Source of the DNA: Diphasiastrum complanatum
Lineage: Eukaryota > Streptophyta > Lycopodiopsida > Lycopodiales > Lycopodiaceae
DNA length: 64,000 nt
Assembly (NCBI GenBank): GCA_029204225.1
Contig: CM055100.1
Coordinates: 28,968,649-29,032,648, forward strand
Direction of reading: 5' to 3'
Part shown: piece by piece, positions 10,970-23,902 of the stretch
Layout: each line of letters begins with the position of its first letter
How positions within the stretch are numbered: the first letter of the stretch is position 1
Made by a program: the position numbers and the translations under genes
Notes under the pieces: model-generated
Told to the model about the DNA's origin: nothing
Database searches by the model: none
Seen by the model: only the letters and a program-made list of their open reading frames with translations

Positions 10970-12087
10970 GCAGAGTTCGATAAGTATCGGGCAAGCGTAA
11001 CTCACGAGCTCGCCCAGGCCAAACAAGCCCTCAAGGCTTGTCAGCAGTACATGGAGAAGAAGACCCAGCCCACCCCCATGGTGATTCCACCGACACCCGT
11101 TTTTTATGCTGCACAAGCCAGCACAAGCCAGGACCAAAGCCAGTAAGCAGCAGGGGGGTTTAGTCAAGATCAAGAGTCAGAAGGCCAAGACCAAGGACTA
11201 GCCGATACGGGTGCTGAGACGTGAGACCAAGGCCAAGACGCAGGTCCAAGCCAAAGCCAATAGGAAGGACAGGCCTCATCCTCCAAAGGTTTCCGAAGAC
11301 GAAAGTCCGTGGAAGAGAAAATAAACGAATTCCTGACGAAGTATCCCCACGAGTCATCAAGAGGCGGCTGATAGATATCACTTTCAGCTCAGACAATAAA
11401 GGGCAACGAGCTGCAAGCATTACCTACCCTCCAAACACAACCAGAGTGGTGTCAACAGCTTTTTGAAAGAGACTCTGTGACCATCAGGGCCTACGTGACA
11501 AGTCCGCAACAATTACGGGTGAACGCACACTTCCTGCCATGCACACGATGATCCAAATGGGCGGAATGCGACACCCCTCTAGACAAGATCACGATACAAA
11601 ATTTCAACTGGCCAAGGATGGTTGGGATACGGATGTAGACGTCCGAAGGGCTCTCACCATATTTGCCAATAAATATTTCAACGGCCGTGATCCAACAGTC
11701 CGCGCGGCAGCCACTTACGCCTAGGACTTAGATCATTTAATGGAGATTGAAACTAAATGGAAAATTTTTCTTCCCCCCATATTCTTTGATCCTAATAAGG
11801 TGCTAGCTTCCGACAAAGTCGAATATTAGTTGTCAGTCGCTCGTGTCTAGTACCGAGTTGTCTTCCTTGGCAATCCCTGAACACGCAGATTCCAAGCGTG
11901 GTCGACCAAGACTGGATGACAGGAGTTCACAAGTCCTTTCACACGCCCAAGGACTTGAAAAAACTGGACCGCATCAACTTCATGGAAGACGTCATGGGCT
12001 ACCTGATCCACCAGAGGCGGGCCAAGAAGACTCTTTATTGAACTGGCAGAGTGTCGAGAGACCGGCACTACTTCAGGCCATAAGTCC
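10970..12087 (+). other. Element B, decayed 3' internal region
   Basis: Short open frames are found here (11221-11466, basic and Arg/Lys-rich; 11539-11724, ending 'ANKYFNGRDPTVRAAATYA'). None matches a retrotransposon enzyme that I know. The Arg/Pro/Lys-rich stretch near 11170-11290 could be a nuclear or nucleic-acid-binding tail. Stops interrupt all frames. Confidence 0.4.
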
Positions 12088-12842
12088 CGTTGGGGGTATT
12101 CCCGACGAGGGCATGACATCCTGCGCGTATAAGCCCATGGCCCAATGAGCACGCAAGCTAAGTTGTAATTGAAATAATAGGCTTGGGACCTTTGTAAGTA
12201 AAATAAAACTTGAGGCCCAAAGTCAATTTTAAACTTAGAGATTACTTTTTTAGAGTTGGGTCCAATTTGGGACTGAAATGAATCTTGTGAATTTCAATGT
12301 ACTTTTTGTGGACCCTTGGATCAAGTTGGATCCAAGATGAATGGATAGGATCAATGTAAATATTAGCCAATAGGATTTTGGAGCAAGGGCCTTCCCCATT
12401 TTATAAAAAGGCACCATTTGTAATCTATTTCCATGCTTAATGAGAAGGAGGAAACTCTACCAATTTGGAGAGCCAAGCATCTTCATTTGCTAAGCACTCA
12501 TGCTAATGCTTTTTGTTGTGTGTTTCAAATTGTTTCCGTTTCTATGTTCTTGTTTTAATAGTTATGGTTTTTCCATTAGAATGCATCTTGAGATTTTGAG
12601 CTAACCTCCCTCTCAACTCTATCTCTCTCTTTCTCTCTTCTCCTTCTTTCTCTTCTATTCCACCCTTCCCTTTCACCAACAATCATGGTGAAGTTAGTTT
12701 AGGGAGAGTAGAATTAGTGTGAGTAGTGTTAGTGGAGGTAGAGCTAGATAAAAAGTAGGGAACTAACTAAAAGTAGCATCTATGCATAGTTAGGTGCCTA
12801 TCCAATGAACTAACCCTTGAATGTCGGATCGAAGACCCTACA
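12088..12842 (+). repeat. 3' LTR of element B
   Basis: This LTR begins cgttggggg (the initial TG is mutated to CG) and ends 'gaccctaca'. It is followed by the target duplicate gaaga and by element A sequence in register. Confidence 0.88.
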
Positions 12843-14600
12843 GAAGAACTTAACATAAATGCCATGAGTATACCCAGGGAGAACATTACAGAATTTGAAG
12901 CCTATAATGAACTTAGGCAGAAATTCAATGATGTTTATTTAGACCTTCCTGTAGGTTTACCACCAGAAAGGACAGTTGATCATAGAATTGAACTAATACC
13001 TGGAGCAATTCCAATTGCACGGCGTCCTTATAGGATGAGTGCATCGGAAGAGGCTAAGGTAAGTAAGCAATTACATGATTACCTGAAAAAGGGGTGGGTA
13101 CAAGCTAGTAAGTCTCCTTGGGCATCACCAGTGGTTCTGGTTGCCAAGAAGGATGGGACTATAAAGTTTTGCCTCGACTATAAGAAATTGAACAAGGTAA
13201 CCATTAAGAATACATATCCACTACCGCAAATGGATGATCTAATAGACTATCTTGGTGGTGCTGGGTACTTTATCAAGATAGATCTAAGATCGGGCTACCA
13301 TCAGATACGCATTAAGGCAGAAGATATACCAAAAACTGGGTTTTGAGCTCGCTTTGGTCACTACAAATTTTTGGTGTTGCCTTTTGGTTTGACTAATGCA
13401 CCGGCAACTTTTCAACAAATGATGAACGATTTGTTCAGGCCATATTTGGGAAGATTCCAGTGGTATTCTTAGATGATATCCTAGTGTTCAGTAAGACTTT
13501 GGCGGAACATAAAGAGCATCTTAGGATTGTCTTGGACATTCTAAGAAGGGAAAAGCTCTTTGCCAAGGAGTCTAAATGTGACTTTTTTGCTAAGGAATTG
13601 TCCTACTTGGGGCATAAGATTTTCAAACGGGGAGTAGAGATCGAGGCCGATCGTATCTAGAGGGTTATTGAATGGCCTATTCTAAAAGTTTGGGAAATCA
13701 AGTCTTTCTTGGGGTTTGTTGAATTTTTCCGTCGGCATATTCCCCAATTTGCTCGATTGGCATTTCCCGTTACCCAGACCTTGAAAGGCTATAAGAAGCT
13801 AAGCCGAAGGGCTAAGAGTCCACTAATTGAAGGGTATGAATAATTGTGTTGAGTTGCTTAAGAAAAGTGTCACTTCGGCACCAATACTAATCATTGGCGA
13901 TTCTAATAAGGCTTTTGTGGTTAGGACCAATGCCAATGACTATACTATTGGAGCTGTTTTGATACAGGATGGACATTTTGTGGCTTATGAAAGCAATAAA
14001 CTCAATCTTGCTCAGTCTAGGTATTGTACCTATGAGAAGGAGCTTTTAGCAATCGTTCATTCCTTGAAAATTTGACGACATTATTTGTATGGAGCCAGAT
14101 TTAAAGTTTTGACGGATCATCAGACTCTTTGATATTTCTGTGATGCTACAGAAAGGGGAGGCAAGCTAGATGGGCTGAGCTGATGCAAGTCTTTGACTTT
14201 TATATACGTTATTGTAAAGGAAGTCAAAATACTCTAATGGATACTTTGAGTAGGTTACCGGTTATTAGTCAGTTGTGCTTTACTGTTATAGAACCGGGGT
14301 TGTTTCAGTCTCTTCAAGGACTATATGAGTCCGATCCTTTTTTTGGAAAGTATTGGCAACAAGTACTTTTGGGGGTCGATTCAGGTTTGCAAGATTCCTC
14401 GAATCAAGAAAAAACTGAAACGGATTTCCTCATTCGAAACAGGATTTTGTTTCGAAAAGGAAAGGTGTGTGTACCGGAGAATGACACTATAAGGGACCAA
14501 ATCTTGCATGAATGTCATGATAGGACATCCGGGTATACAAAGAATGAAGAAACAAAAACTTTCTATTGCCAAAGCCTTGCTAGCTTTCCACCCCGATTTT
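12843..14600 (+). pseudogene. Ty3/gypsy element A, 3' part: reverse transcriptase, RNase H, integrase start
   Basis: The reverse transcriptase starts near 12850 ('[14 protein letters not shown]', '[21 protein letters not shown]', '[17 protein letters not shown]'). It is broken by TGA at 13344-13346 and continues with '[20 protein letters not shown]'. A one-base frame change precedes '[13 protein letters not shown]' (catalytic DD, near 13475). RNase H follows ('FVVRTNANDYTIGAVL', 13910-14075), in which the usual first aspartate of the T/D-A motif is changed. The zinc-binding start of integrase lies near 14500-14560 (ILHECHD, then GHPG in another frame). The copy ends about 14600 in unrelated DNA. 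Several stops make it inactive. Confidence 0.9.
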
Positions 14601-15697
14601 GACAGAAAAGACACATGAAACAAAAATGTTTGCGAACAATTTCGTGACACACAACATGAAATAGTTTTGCGACACAAAATCATTCATGCTCCACAAAAGA
14701 CCAAGAAGATCAGCCAAGTACCATGGAGTACAAGTATTTGATCAGATATCATGTCATCAGCAAAAGTACTCTAGAACGTGGCTAATCTGCCACTCTTGTA
14801 ATTCGTGATTAGTTGTAGATGTTTAATTTTTCTGATCTAGAAGTTACACGACGTGACACAAAAAAGTTCGCAAACTATATACTTTCTGCTTGATGCATAA
14901 TACTGTAAGCCGAAAATATACAAAATACATGTCCACTTGTGAGTGAGACAATTTTGTAAGATGATCAGCAGATCCAGAAGTCCGCTAGTAAGCGAGACAT
15001 TATTCGTGAGAGAATTGTATCTCACGCCAATGCATTGTGTGGATCTGTTGCACAATGCTTGAAATCAGAAGATCAATAGATAATATTGTAGTTGTTATGC
15101 GCATACTATTCTGAATGATTGTATGATCTTGAATGAATATTTGTTTGCTACTATTTGTGTATCTGATTCACTTGTTTATTCAATTCCGCACATTGGTTTG
15201 ATTTTGTTGAATGCTATAATAATCTATAACGTAGATCAACAGTGTCTGTCTACATTCTAGAGGATTGTAGGAATGATATAACCGGCAGTGACCAGCAATT
15301 ATATCTGAATTCCATACGAACTAATTTTATTCGCAAATATTTTCGCTTCGTGTTTCGCTTTGTTTCATTTCGTTATCACTTGGCTTTAAGCGTAAATCAA
15401 TTTCAGAGTTCATTTAAGTTTCGTTTTGCTTTGCTTCTTTTCGTCTAGTTTTGTTTCATTTTGTTTCGTCTCGTTATAGAGCCTGATTGATCTTTTCGTG
15501 AATTTTTCTCTTTCATCTAGTTTCGTTTCGTTTCATTGCAAAGCTTGACTGAATCGCAAATTCTTCTCGAGCAGAAATTATTTGTGATCAAAATAGTTTT
15601 CCAAAATGTTCGCAAATCGTTCAAGAGAGTCCTATCAGTTCGTTGTCAGAATTTTACTGGAATTTTGAATTTGCTCAATTTGCACACTTTCCATCAG
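14601..15697 (+). repeat. LTR-like sequence ending at a tRNA-Met primer site
   Basis: The stretch has no coding sense. It contains many ttcgttt/ttcgcttt motifs (15330-15540) and ends 'ttccatcag' just before tggtattagagccac (15698), a primer site of tRNA-initiator-Met type. It is therefore probably the 5' LTR of a copia-type element. Its left end could not be fixed, and no second LTR was found. Confidence 0.5.
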
Positions 15698-15890
15698 TGG
15701 TATTAGAGCCACCTTGTCATAGTCCAACATAGCCGAAAATCCATCAGCTCTAGGAGGCTAAACATTCAAACAAAGAACCATTAACAAGTGAGAACACAAA
15801 TTCAGGAGCAATGGCTTCAATAAGCAGCATACAATCCAAGATGTTACATACCTATGTAACTAGCAGTACTTCAGACCCCTAATAGTCCAT
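15698..15890 (+). pseudogene. Primer site and truncated start of a copia-type gag
   Basis: tggtattagagccac at 15698 is followed by a short leader and an ATG at about 15810 opening 'MASISSIQSK', which ends within 25 codons. Element C sequence then starts at 15895, so the insertion or a deletion removed the rest of this element. Confidence 0.45.
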
Positions 15891-15894
15891 TTAG

Positions 15895-16920
15895 TGTTGG
15901 GGGCTAAATGGCAAGGTACCCTTAGGATTAAGGGTATGTGCCCTTGGATAAGGACAGGCTTGTGATTATACCTTAGTTGGAGGTATGGAGCCATGTGACC
16001 TTTGGATAAGAGGTACCCTTAATATTAAGGGTAGGTACCTTAGATTAAGGTACTAGTGTCCTTGGTTAAGGGCATGTAGGTGTCTATGCCTTGGATGGAG
16101 GTATGGAACCTAGTGAGGTTGTAGAAAGTCATTGGATGACTATTTTTCTAAAACCTTGGGCCTCAACCTTGAACCATATTACTTTATTGGTCTAAAAACA
16201 AAGTATACATGCACAACTTGGGCAATGGTACCTAGTAGGACGGCGCCCTTCTAAAGTGTCCATTGAGTTCCCAACTCCCACAAGAAAGGCATTCAAAGAG
16301 TCATAGGTCATGGAAGGAGTCTCTTGACCTTCCATAAGCCTATGGAGGCTCTTGGAGATTCTCTAACTCCCCTAGGCTTCTCTCTCTCTCATTGGATGTG
16401 CATGGAACTCCATAGTGCATTGGAGGGGTCCATGGGCCATCTATATGAGGGTAGTAGGGCGCCCATTGGGGGGGAGAGATCTCTCTTGTTTGCTTTGCTT
16501 ATGCTCTAGTGTTGCTACTAGTGTGTAGAGTGCTTTCTTGTGGTAGTATGCTTAAGGTCTGGATCTTGCTTATGGTATGGGACATAAGTAGGGTTTGGAT
16601 CTTGAGTATGCTATGGAGTGTTGTGTATGCTTGTGATTTGTTTATGGTTAGCAAGGGGGTGCTAGATAGGTCTTGCTTGGAGCTTGGATCTAGCTATGGT
16701 TGGGTGGTGAATACTTGAGGCCAGCTTGTTATCTATCTTTGTGTTTAAAGAGTAGGGACACAGGTGGAGGAGAGATCCTTGGAGGCTTGCAGATCCTTAC
16801 TTGTAGGTGGAGGCATCCTAGCTTGGAGTTGGGGAGCATCTTGAAGCTTGCAGGTTGCTTGGAGGACATTTGGAGGCTCTACCTTGGATTTGGAGGACTT
16901 CATCACCTCTACTTGTAAAA
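15895..16920 (+). repeat. 5' LTR of Ty3/gypsy element C
   Basis: It starts TGTTGGGGGC and ends one base before a primer site tggtatcaaagc at 16922. The first 200 bases carry many imperfect repeats of 'ggtaccctta / ccttggat(t)aagg'. The exact right end is uncertain because it does not end in the usual CA. No 3' LTR is present in the window. Confidence 0.6.
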
Positions 16921-17542
16921 GTGGTATCAAAGCTAGACAAAGGATGGTAATCTTTCTAACCTTCTTCAAGTTCTATTAAGATCACCAACTAAATCTTTTT
17001 TGGGAAAGATTATAGTCTTTTCTAGTTGTAGGAAGCTTGTAGTTAAAGTATCCAATGAATCTAGTTCTCTTTGGAAGAGAGTAGTGATGCTTATAGAATT
17101 GTTTAGGGACTGATTTTTTATCATGTTAAAGAAGTTTTAAAGTGGGCTTTGAATTTTTAAAAGTTCTGAAAAAAGATTTGTGGGATGGGTAGATGAAGTC
17201 TTCTTCTACATACACAAACATTTTTTTGGCAAAAAGATTGATTCTAGCTATTTGTTTTGATCAAAACTAGTGTTTTTTTTACATAAATGAAGTGTTTGAA
17301 GTTCTGATTTTCATTTTGAAGTTCTATTTTTTAGACCTGTAAATATGAAAATCAGATCTGAAAAAGTGAAATTTTCATTCAAACTTCATTAGTTGCACCT
17401 TTGTATCTCCTAGTTTCGTGAAGATGACAATGTAGGAAGGGAATGGTAGTGTAACTTTGTGCATAAAACAAGCATTTATATCATTTTAATTTGAGCACTT
17501 GTTGTTGTATTTGCATAATAGGAAAACACACAAGCAACCCCA

Positions 17543-18495
17543 ATGGATCAAATCAATGATCTATCAGACCCATCCAATGTGGCACAAGCTCTTGAACTTT
17601 TATACCAACAAATTCAAGCCACTAATAAGCAGCTTCTTGAAACTAATCAAAGAAACCAAGACTTAGAGTCTAGGTTAGCCAATCAGAAGAAGCATGTAGT
17701 CCACCTCCCCTAAAAGCGTTTAAGGGGGAGAAGAAAGATAGGAACTTACAAGTGGTAAGTTCTTGGCTAAATGTTTGGAACAAATACTTTGCCATGAACC
17801 AATTCCTTGAATCTGAAAAGTTATCCACTGTGACCATGTTCCTTGAAGGAAGAGCCTTAGTTTGGTGGGATGACTTAGTTGCAAAGGGCAATCAACCTTG
17901 TACATGGGATGATTTTTGCAAGCTTTTTAGGGATTATTTTCTACCACTTTTAGATGACTATGAACACTTCCAAAAGTTGAGTCATCTAACCATGAATAAA
18001 GGTTTGGAACAATTTATTCAGGATTTTCATGAGTACTTGAATCCACTTTATAGTGATATTCCGCCTAAGGTACAAATGTTAATGTTAATTGATGGGTTAC
18101 CAAAAGATTATCAAGTGGATGTTCGTAGAAACCATCCAAAAATCCTAGAGGATGCTATTAGGGATGCAAAGTTTTTTGATGACACACCTAAGCCACCTAG
18201 GGGTCAACAGCCTAATGAGCAAAAAAAAGGTTTTCAATTTAAGAGAGGGGATAGGGAAGCTGTTAGTGAAACACATCCCAATTCCAACAATCCTAAGAAA
18301 ATCAAGAAAAACTTTAAAAACCATCAAGGTGGCAATGATAAAGCTGAAGCTCGTAAGAAGAACTTGTGCTTCAAATGCAATGGCGAGGGTCACCTTGCAC
18401 GTGATTGCGTCAAAAAACAAGCTTCAGCCTCAGGTAATCTATCTCGAAGTGATGAGATGGATGTTTGTTTTCTTAGTTTTAGTTTTTGGACCTAA
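17543..18495 (+). pseudogene. Element C gag: capsid and zinc knuckle
   Basis: The likely start is the ATG at 17543 (MDQINDLSDPSNVAQALE). A TAA at 17712 interrupts it, and the frame is open again from 17752 to 18495. The 247-residue part is a retrotransposon Gag capsid with 'FLEGRALVWWDDL', 'WDDFCKLFRDYFLP' and 'LPKDYQVDVRRNHP'. A basic stretch and the knuckle CFKCNGEGHLARDC follow. This is Gag of a Ty3/gypsy element that packages its RNA in cytoplasmic particles. It is the best preserved gag of the A/C family here. Confidence 0.9.
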
Positions 18496-19619
18496 TGATC
18501 TTATTTGCATTAAAGGTAAAGTTAATGATCAAGTTGTTAATGTTCTTTTTGACATGAGATCCACTCATAACTTTATTATGTAAATTTGGTGCAGACGCTA
18601 AACCTTTCTACTAGAAAAAGTGAGAAAAAATAACGTGTGACAATGGCATCGAGAAGTAATTCCGATTTGATGGATTTTATTGTTCTTGATGTAGAATTGC
18701 ACATTCAGGATTATTCTAAAAAACTAGAATTTTATGTTGTTCAATTAGCTAATGTAGATATTGTTCTTGGGCACCAATGGCATTTTGATAAGAACAAGTC
18801 ATTGAGAATTGATTTTGTTGAGAAATCTTTATCTTTTATGGATGAGAATTCTTTAATTAAGATCAAGGCTAGTTTAAGTGTTGACACTAAAAATGTTAAC
18901 CCTTATTCTAAATGGGAACTTAATTCTATTATGAAAAATTCTGATTTTAAAGTTTAGTTATGTTTTCATAATGATATCATTTGCTGCAATGATGAAGAAC
19001 TTAACATAAATGCCATGAATATATCCAGTGAAAACACTACAGAATTTGAAGCCTATAATGAACTTAGGCAGGAATTCAATGATGTTTTTTTAGACCAACC
19101 TGCAGGTTTACCACCAGAAAGGACAGTTAAAATTGATCTAACCTGGAGCAATCGCACAACGTACTTATAGGATGAGTGCATCGGAAGAGACTGAGGTAAA
19201 TAGGCAATTACATGATTATCTGAAAAAGGGGTGGGTACAACCTAGTAAGTTTCCTTGGGCATCACCAATGGTTCTGGTGGCCAAAAAGGATGGGACTATA
19301 AGGTTTTGCGTCGACTATAAGAAATTGAACAAGGTAACTGCTAAGAATAGATATCCACTGCCGCGAATGGATGATCTAATAGACTATCTTGGTGGTGCTG
19401 GGTACTTTACCAAGATAGATCTAAGATGGGGCTACCATCAGATATGCATTAAGGCAGAAGATATACCAAAAACCGGGTTTTGAACTCGCTTTGGTCACTA
19501 CGAATTTTTGGTGTTGCCTTTTGGTTTGACCAATGCACCGGCAACTTTTCAACATATGATGAATGATTTGTTCAGGCCATATTTGGGAAGATTCTAGTGG
19601 TATTCTTGGATGATATCCT
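18496..19619 (+). pseudogene. Element C protease and reverse transcriptase, truncated
   Basis: The protease is degraded around 18550 ('FDMRSTHNFIM', frameshift). Its tail continues at 18637-18957 ('DIVLGHQWHFDKN'). Reverse transcriptase runs from 19080 with '[21 protein letters not shown]' and '[17 protein letters not shown]'. It is stopped by TGA at 19481-19483, continues as '[20 protein letters not shown]', and shifts frame before 'VVFLDDIL'. Similarity to element A ends abruptly at about 19619. RNase H, integrase and the 3' LTR are absent. Sequence 18991-19005 is the unoccupied form of the site where element B entered element A. Confidence 0.9.
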
Positions 19620-20054
19620 GTCGATTAGAAGATGTTTTAAAGTAGGACTTCATAAGGGACATGTCAAAATACAGAAAGATGAAAAGCTTTTAGGAAAGTT
19701 AGGAAATATGACTATTAAAACCGATACATCCGTACATATCGCACCTTCGTGAGCCTAGTCATCTTCCTCTAACCACTGCTACTATAACCTTGCACATAAC
19801 TGATACTAGCCACATGTCTACGGTCAAATAGAACCGGAGGGATTTTTTCTCTCCTAGTTTTGTGTCCACGAGTACTCATGCTGTGAATCCGCCATGACAG
19901 ACTAGGCGTAACAAGAGCAGGTGGCTCTTTGAGATTAAGAAATATCAGAGATCCACCTTACTCCTATACCAAGAGCCCCTTTCTATAGAACTGTCCATCT
20001 GATTACTAGGGATAATCTGGACAGTCTTGTTAGGATCACACTTGGAGCACTACA
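19620..20054. other. Non-coding junction sequence
   Basis: No gene or recognisable repeat end is seen. It joins the truncated element C to the ORFs of region D and may contain a decayed LTR of D. Confidence 0.3.
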
Positions 20055-20811
20055 GTGCTTGCAGGAGTCCGCGAAGGACTATTTGAGCCTTTTTTTTCTT
20101 TTTTTTTCGATTCACTTTTGCTTTCAATCCATGCTAAGCGGGTCACCATGATGCCCACAGATTTTCAAATTTTCTATAGAATGAGGGAGAGATACTGTAA
20201 ACTTCAAAAGGGTGAACCCTCTGCTCCCAAGGACGATCCCATTGACAGGACTAATCTTCTCACAAAGAGGCCTCGCAAGCAACCTACCCCTAAAAGGAGT
20301 AAGAAAACCTCTGCTCATGCACCAAAAAATGTACGACGCATGGACCTCCAACATTTCTCTTCTGGAGATGATGCGATTGTAAATACACTTGTCTTAGATA
20401 CTGTGGTCGACTCAGCCACAAAAAATTTGGACAATTTTTCTGTTAACCCATCTACCCGACAATTTCCATCTGCCATTGTAGCCGCCGGATCCCATCCGAC
20501 ACCACTCCATAGAACTTTCAAAAAACTTAAATTTTTTTTCAAAAAATGGCCGATTCGGATTCAGACCACAATGAAGAGATTCCTGATATGCCTAAGACAC
20601 TCAAACTCGTTCTGTGTGAAGATGACATTATGAATCAATGGTATACACAAGCTGAACTAGTGTTTAAGACACTTGAATTTCAAATTCCACCATGGACTGG
20701 CTACCAGAGCCTATATCTGATGTACCACGCATACGAAAATTTTGATCAGAAGCAACTCACTTTTCGCATTGATCTTCAAAATTTTCAGTTGATTATCTAC
20801 TTGGCTGGCAG

Positions 20812-20941
20812 CAATCTCATCACCTTTGGCTGTGGCCGTAAGGAGAAACCAGTCAAGTTGACCAACATGTTGCAATCTCACCACCTTTGGCTTCCCTAAT
20901 GGCCATAAGGGGAAACCAGTCAAGTTGACCAACATGTTGCA
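20812..20941 (+). repeat. Tandem duplication of about 64 bp in region D
   Basis: Both units contain 'aaaccagtcaagttgaccaa' followed by 'catgttgca'. The second has small changes. The duplication breaks the frame of the ORF at 20546-20899. Confidence 0.8.
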
Positions 20942-21602
20942 GCAATCTTATGTCAGGTTCCTTGACACCACTCTTGACAAATGGAAGAACAAGGATGGCA
21001 TTCTCCTCTAGGCCATCAAGTACCTAGGAATTGGCAGCTACATGTGCTTATCTCACTAGGTACACCTTTACAAAAAAGGCACATCTGTTAAGGATCCCCC
21101 TCCAGATATTTGCCATGTTGGGAGTATCCTACGAAGGCTGCCAAAATATCAATTGGGCCAGATTCATCTCCCGACAATTATTGTCACACTATAGAAGAGA
21201 GCTCCAGTCACCTCTTTGGGATATATCTTTTTTGACTTAGCTCAAAGTCAATCCACTATTGACTTGAAGCTTGCCTTGGATCCAAGGGATGCTATTGCTA
21301 GCCGAGGCTATATTCCATCACAAGCTTCCGCCTCACCTTCTCAACAGGCTGCCATGTTTCGTAAACATCGTGTCAAGATGAAACATGATAGGTCAGGCAC
21401 CACTTGCTGAGACCACAGCACCACCCAAAAGTCAAGGAATAAGATGATCGCCCACAAGCCGCCCCCTGAATCAGAGACGAAATCAGATACTTCACAACCC
21501 AAGACTACCAAGCTGACTCCCAGGAAGTAGACCAAGCAGATGGCAGGCTATGTCAAATAGTGAAGACAACGAGGAAGAAGAGGAGGGCAGCCTCCTAACC
21601 AG

Positions 21603-22553
21603 ATGTACTCGACAACGCCGAACCTCACCGGCTACCTCCTCATCTCAGCACCAAATCCAAATCACCTAGAAGACACCGGTGCAATCACCAGCTACAAGCA
21701 ACCGATCCCAATCACCATCCGGATCTGTTCCCGTTGTTTCTTCACCCCTCATGCGCAACAGACACAGGCAACAATTTCAAGGGAGGGAGAAAGGGATCTG
21801 CCTGCAACCACACAAGTGGAAGACACAATTGTAGCTGATCCCAATCACAACAACGAAGCTGAGAAGTTTGATGCAGCTAATCCTGACCAAGAAGATCGAG
21901 ATCAAGGTCATGTAGTAGAGAATTCAGTTGATGTCCAAAAAAGCCCAAGGGCTAAAGAGAAGACCAAAACCCCCTCTGCTCTTAAACAAGACAACTTCAT
22001 CGATGTGAACGCACTTGAATACTTCGATGAAAGCGATCTTGTAGAAGAGGAGTTGGATATCATTCTAGAGGCAACTATACTAGTCTCACCACTAACGACC
22101 ACCACCACCATTGTTGATACCGCCTCCATTAATGTTTCTCTTACCACTACCACCATTCCTACCACCTCCATTGCTACTGATGTAAAGACACAACTAATTG
22201 TTCCACTTCCAACTCATTCCATGACCTCTCAGTTTTGTTTTCCTACCTACCATTGTTTTCTTTCCAAATTTCCAACTCTTTCAGCCTATGACAGTTTGTC
22301 CGAAAAAGCCAGGGAAACCTTGAAGTGGCATACTGAGCACTCATACCATCTGTGGTGGTTGGTGCACCAGCTTGCACAACAAACAGATGATCTTAGGACA
22401 ACAAGGCAGGATCTACAGCTGAAAGACGCGGAGTTGCTGACAACTTTAGAGGAATTACAAAGTAAAAGGGCCAAGAGACTAGAGGAGCAAAATCAATTCT
22501 CGAATCAGCTCCAGTCCCTTCAAGAGGTGCAAGACCAGTTTGAGCCCAGTTAG
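21603..22553 (+). pseudogene. Region D ORF with coiled coil, 316 residues
   Basis: This is the longest frame of region D. It is acidic in the middle (YFDESDLVEEELD), then has a Thr/Ile/Val-rich low-complexity stretch. Residues of about 250-315 form a coiled coil. The frame stops at 22551, and the coiled-coil type of sequence continues in the next frame at 22559 (NKRLTDVMMIVKQPIRPEDI). The two were probably one protein. No family is recognised. Confidence 0.45.
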
Positions 22554-23902
22554 ATCTCTTGACTCAAGAAAATAAGAGACTAACTGATGTGATGATGATA
22601 GTCAAGCAACCAATAAGGCCAGAGGATATCAACGTACCAGTTTTATCTTCAAGAGCGGCAGTAAAAATGGAGAAGTATGTCTCCTTGATTCAAAAGCACG
22701 AAGCCCTGAAGAGGAACCAACGGATCTTAGAAGAAGAAAACAATAAAAAAAATTTAGCACTCCAAGAAAGCATCAATAAAGACCAAGAGGAACTTCTCCT
22801 GTCAAAGCAACAAATGGACCTCATATGGAATATGTCTTGTAAACTCAACGCATGCGTATCAGTGCAGAAAAAAGATGACCATAACGATGATGTCGGAGCA
22901 CCTGAGCAAAGCCGATCCATTAACCAACAAGGTGCTGGTCTTGGCATGCCGTATCAAGGATCCACTGCTGGCTCTCTCCACAAATCCGTCGTAGATTCCT
23001 CTACTTACACTCAGTTGCCTCACTCCTCTTCTTATTTTTCCGATCCATTTTTGTCTTACCAACCATCATTTTTGCCATTTACTCATTCGACCGCCTCCAC
23101 ATTCACTTCTGAAACCATACTGCCACCTCTTCTCTAAAATTCGATGACCATTTTCTAAAACAATTTATTTTGCCAACATCTCAGTACAACCTCATAACTA
23201 ACCCACCACCCTCTTCTCGTAAACCATTCTCACCTCCTTCACCACTTGACTTCAATTCTTTCAATCAAGATCCACTTGATGAGACGATGCAGTCTTCTGT
23301 GGGACTTTCTCCATCTCCTTTGAAGTGTAAGAGCGAAACCTTAGCTGGATCAAAGCCTGAGGGTCCTACTTCAAAAGTTTATGACTATCTAGCGAGACCC
23401 TCAAGGAAGCTGCCGGGGAAATCTATAGAAAAGATCAAAAGACGCTACGATGATCGCAAGGAGTCTGATGAGTTTCAGAAGACTTACAAGAAGGGGTTGT
23501 GGTCGTAGGGCGTTCACAAGGTTACTGAGCTTTGGATACTCTTCAACCATTATTTTCTTTACCCCCCTTGAGGATTGTAATGCTGCTGAATAACGATGAG
23601 CAGCTACAAGAATACCTAAGAGCACCGAGCTGGAAAAGGACCGATTCCTACTATGTGCCAATCAAAAGAAGGGATCTTTGGGAGAAAACGAAGCCAGCTG
23701 AGTAACAAGTCTATTGGCCTATCATTCTAGGGATTGACCCAGCTTGACCTTTGTAAAGTATCAAGATGCGCTCTTGAAATTTGGGTATACCTATAGTGGA
23801 AGTGCGGATATCGTAGTCCAAGAAAGAGCTAACTATTGTTTATCTATAGCCTTTCTTGCGACATTAGTGTGCTACTGGGATAAAGGTCTACCACCCATCT
23901 AG

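Larger units (their letters stand above)
8150..12842 (+). mobile_element. LTR retrotransposon B, pol-less, nested in element A
   Basis: The element is bounded by two similar LTRs (8150-8946 and 12088-12842) and flanked by the 5-bp direct repeat gaaga (8145-8149 and 12843-12847). A primer site tggtgccattgccgggga starts at 8948, the form usual in Athila/Tat-type Ty3/gypsy elements (tRNA-Asp type). The internal region of about 3.1 kb encodes coiled-coil polypeptides and shows no gag knuckle, protease, reverse transcriptase or integrase. It would therefore depend on enzymes supplied by another element. The empty site survives in related element C at 18991-19005, which confirms the boundaries. Confidence 0.88.
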
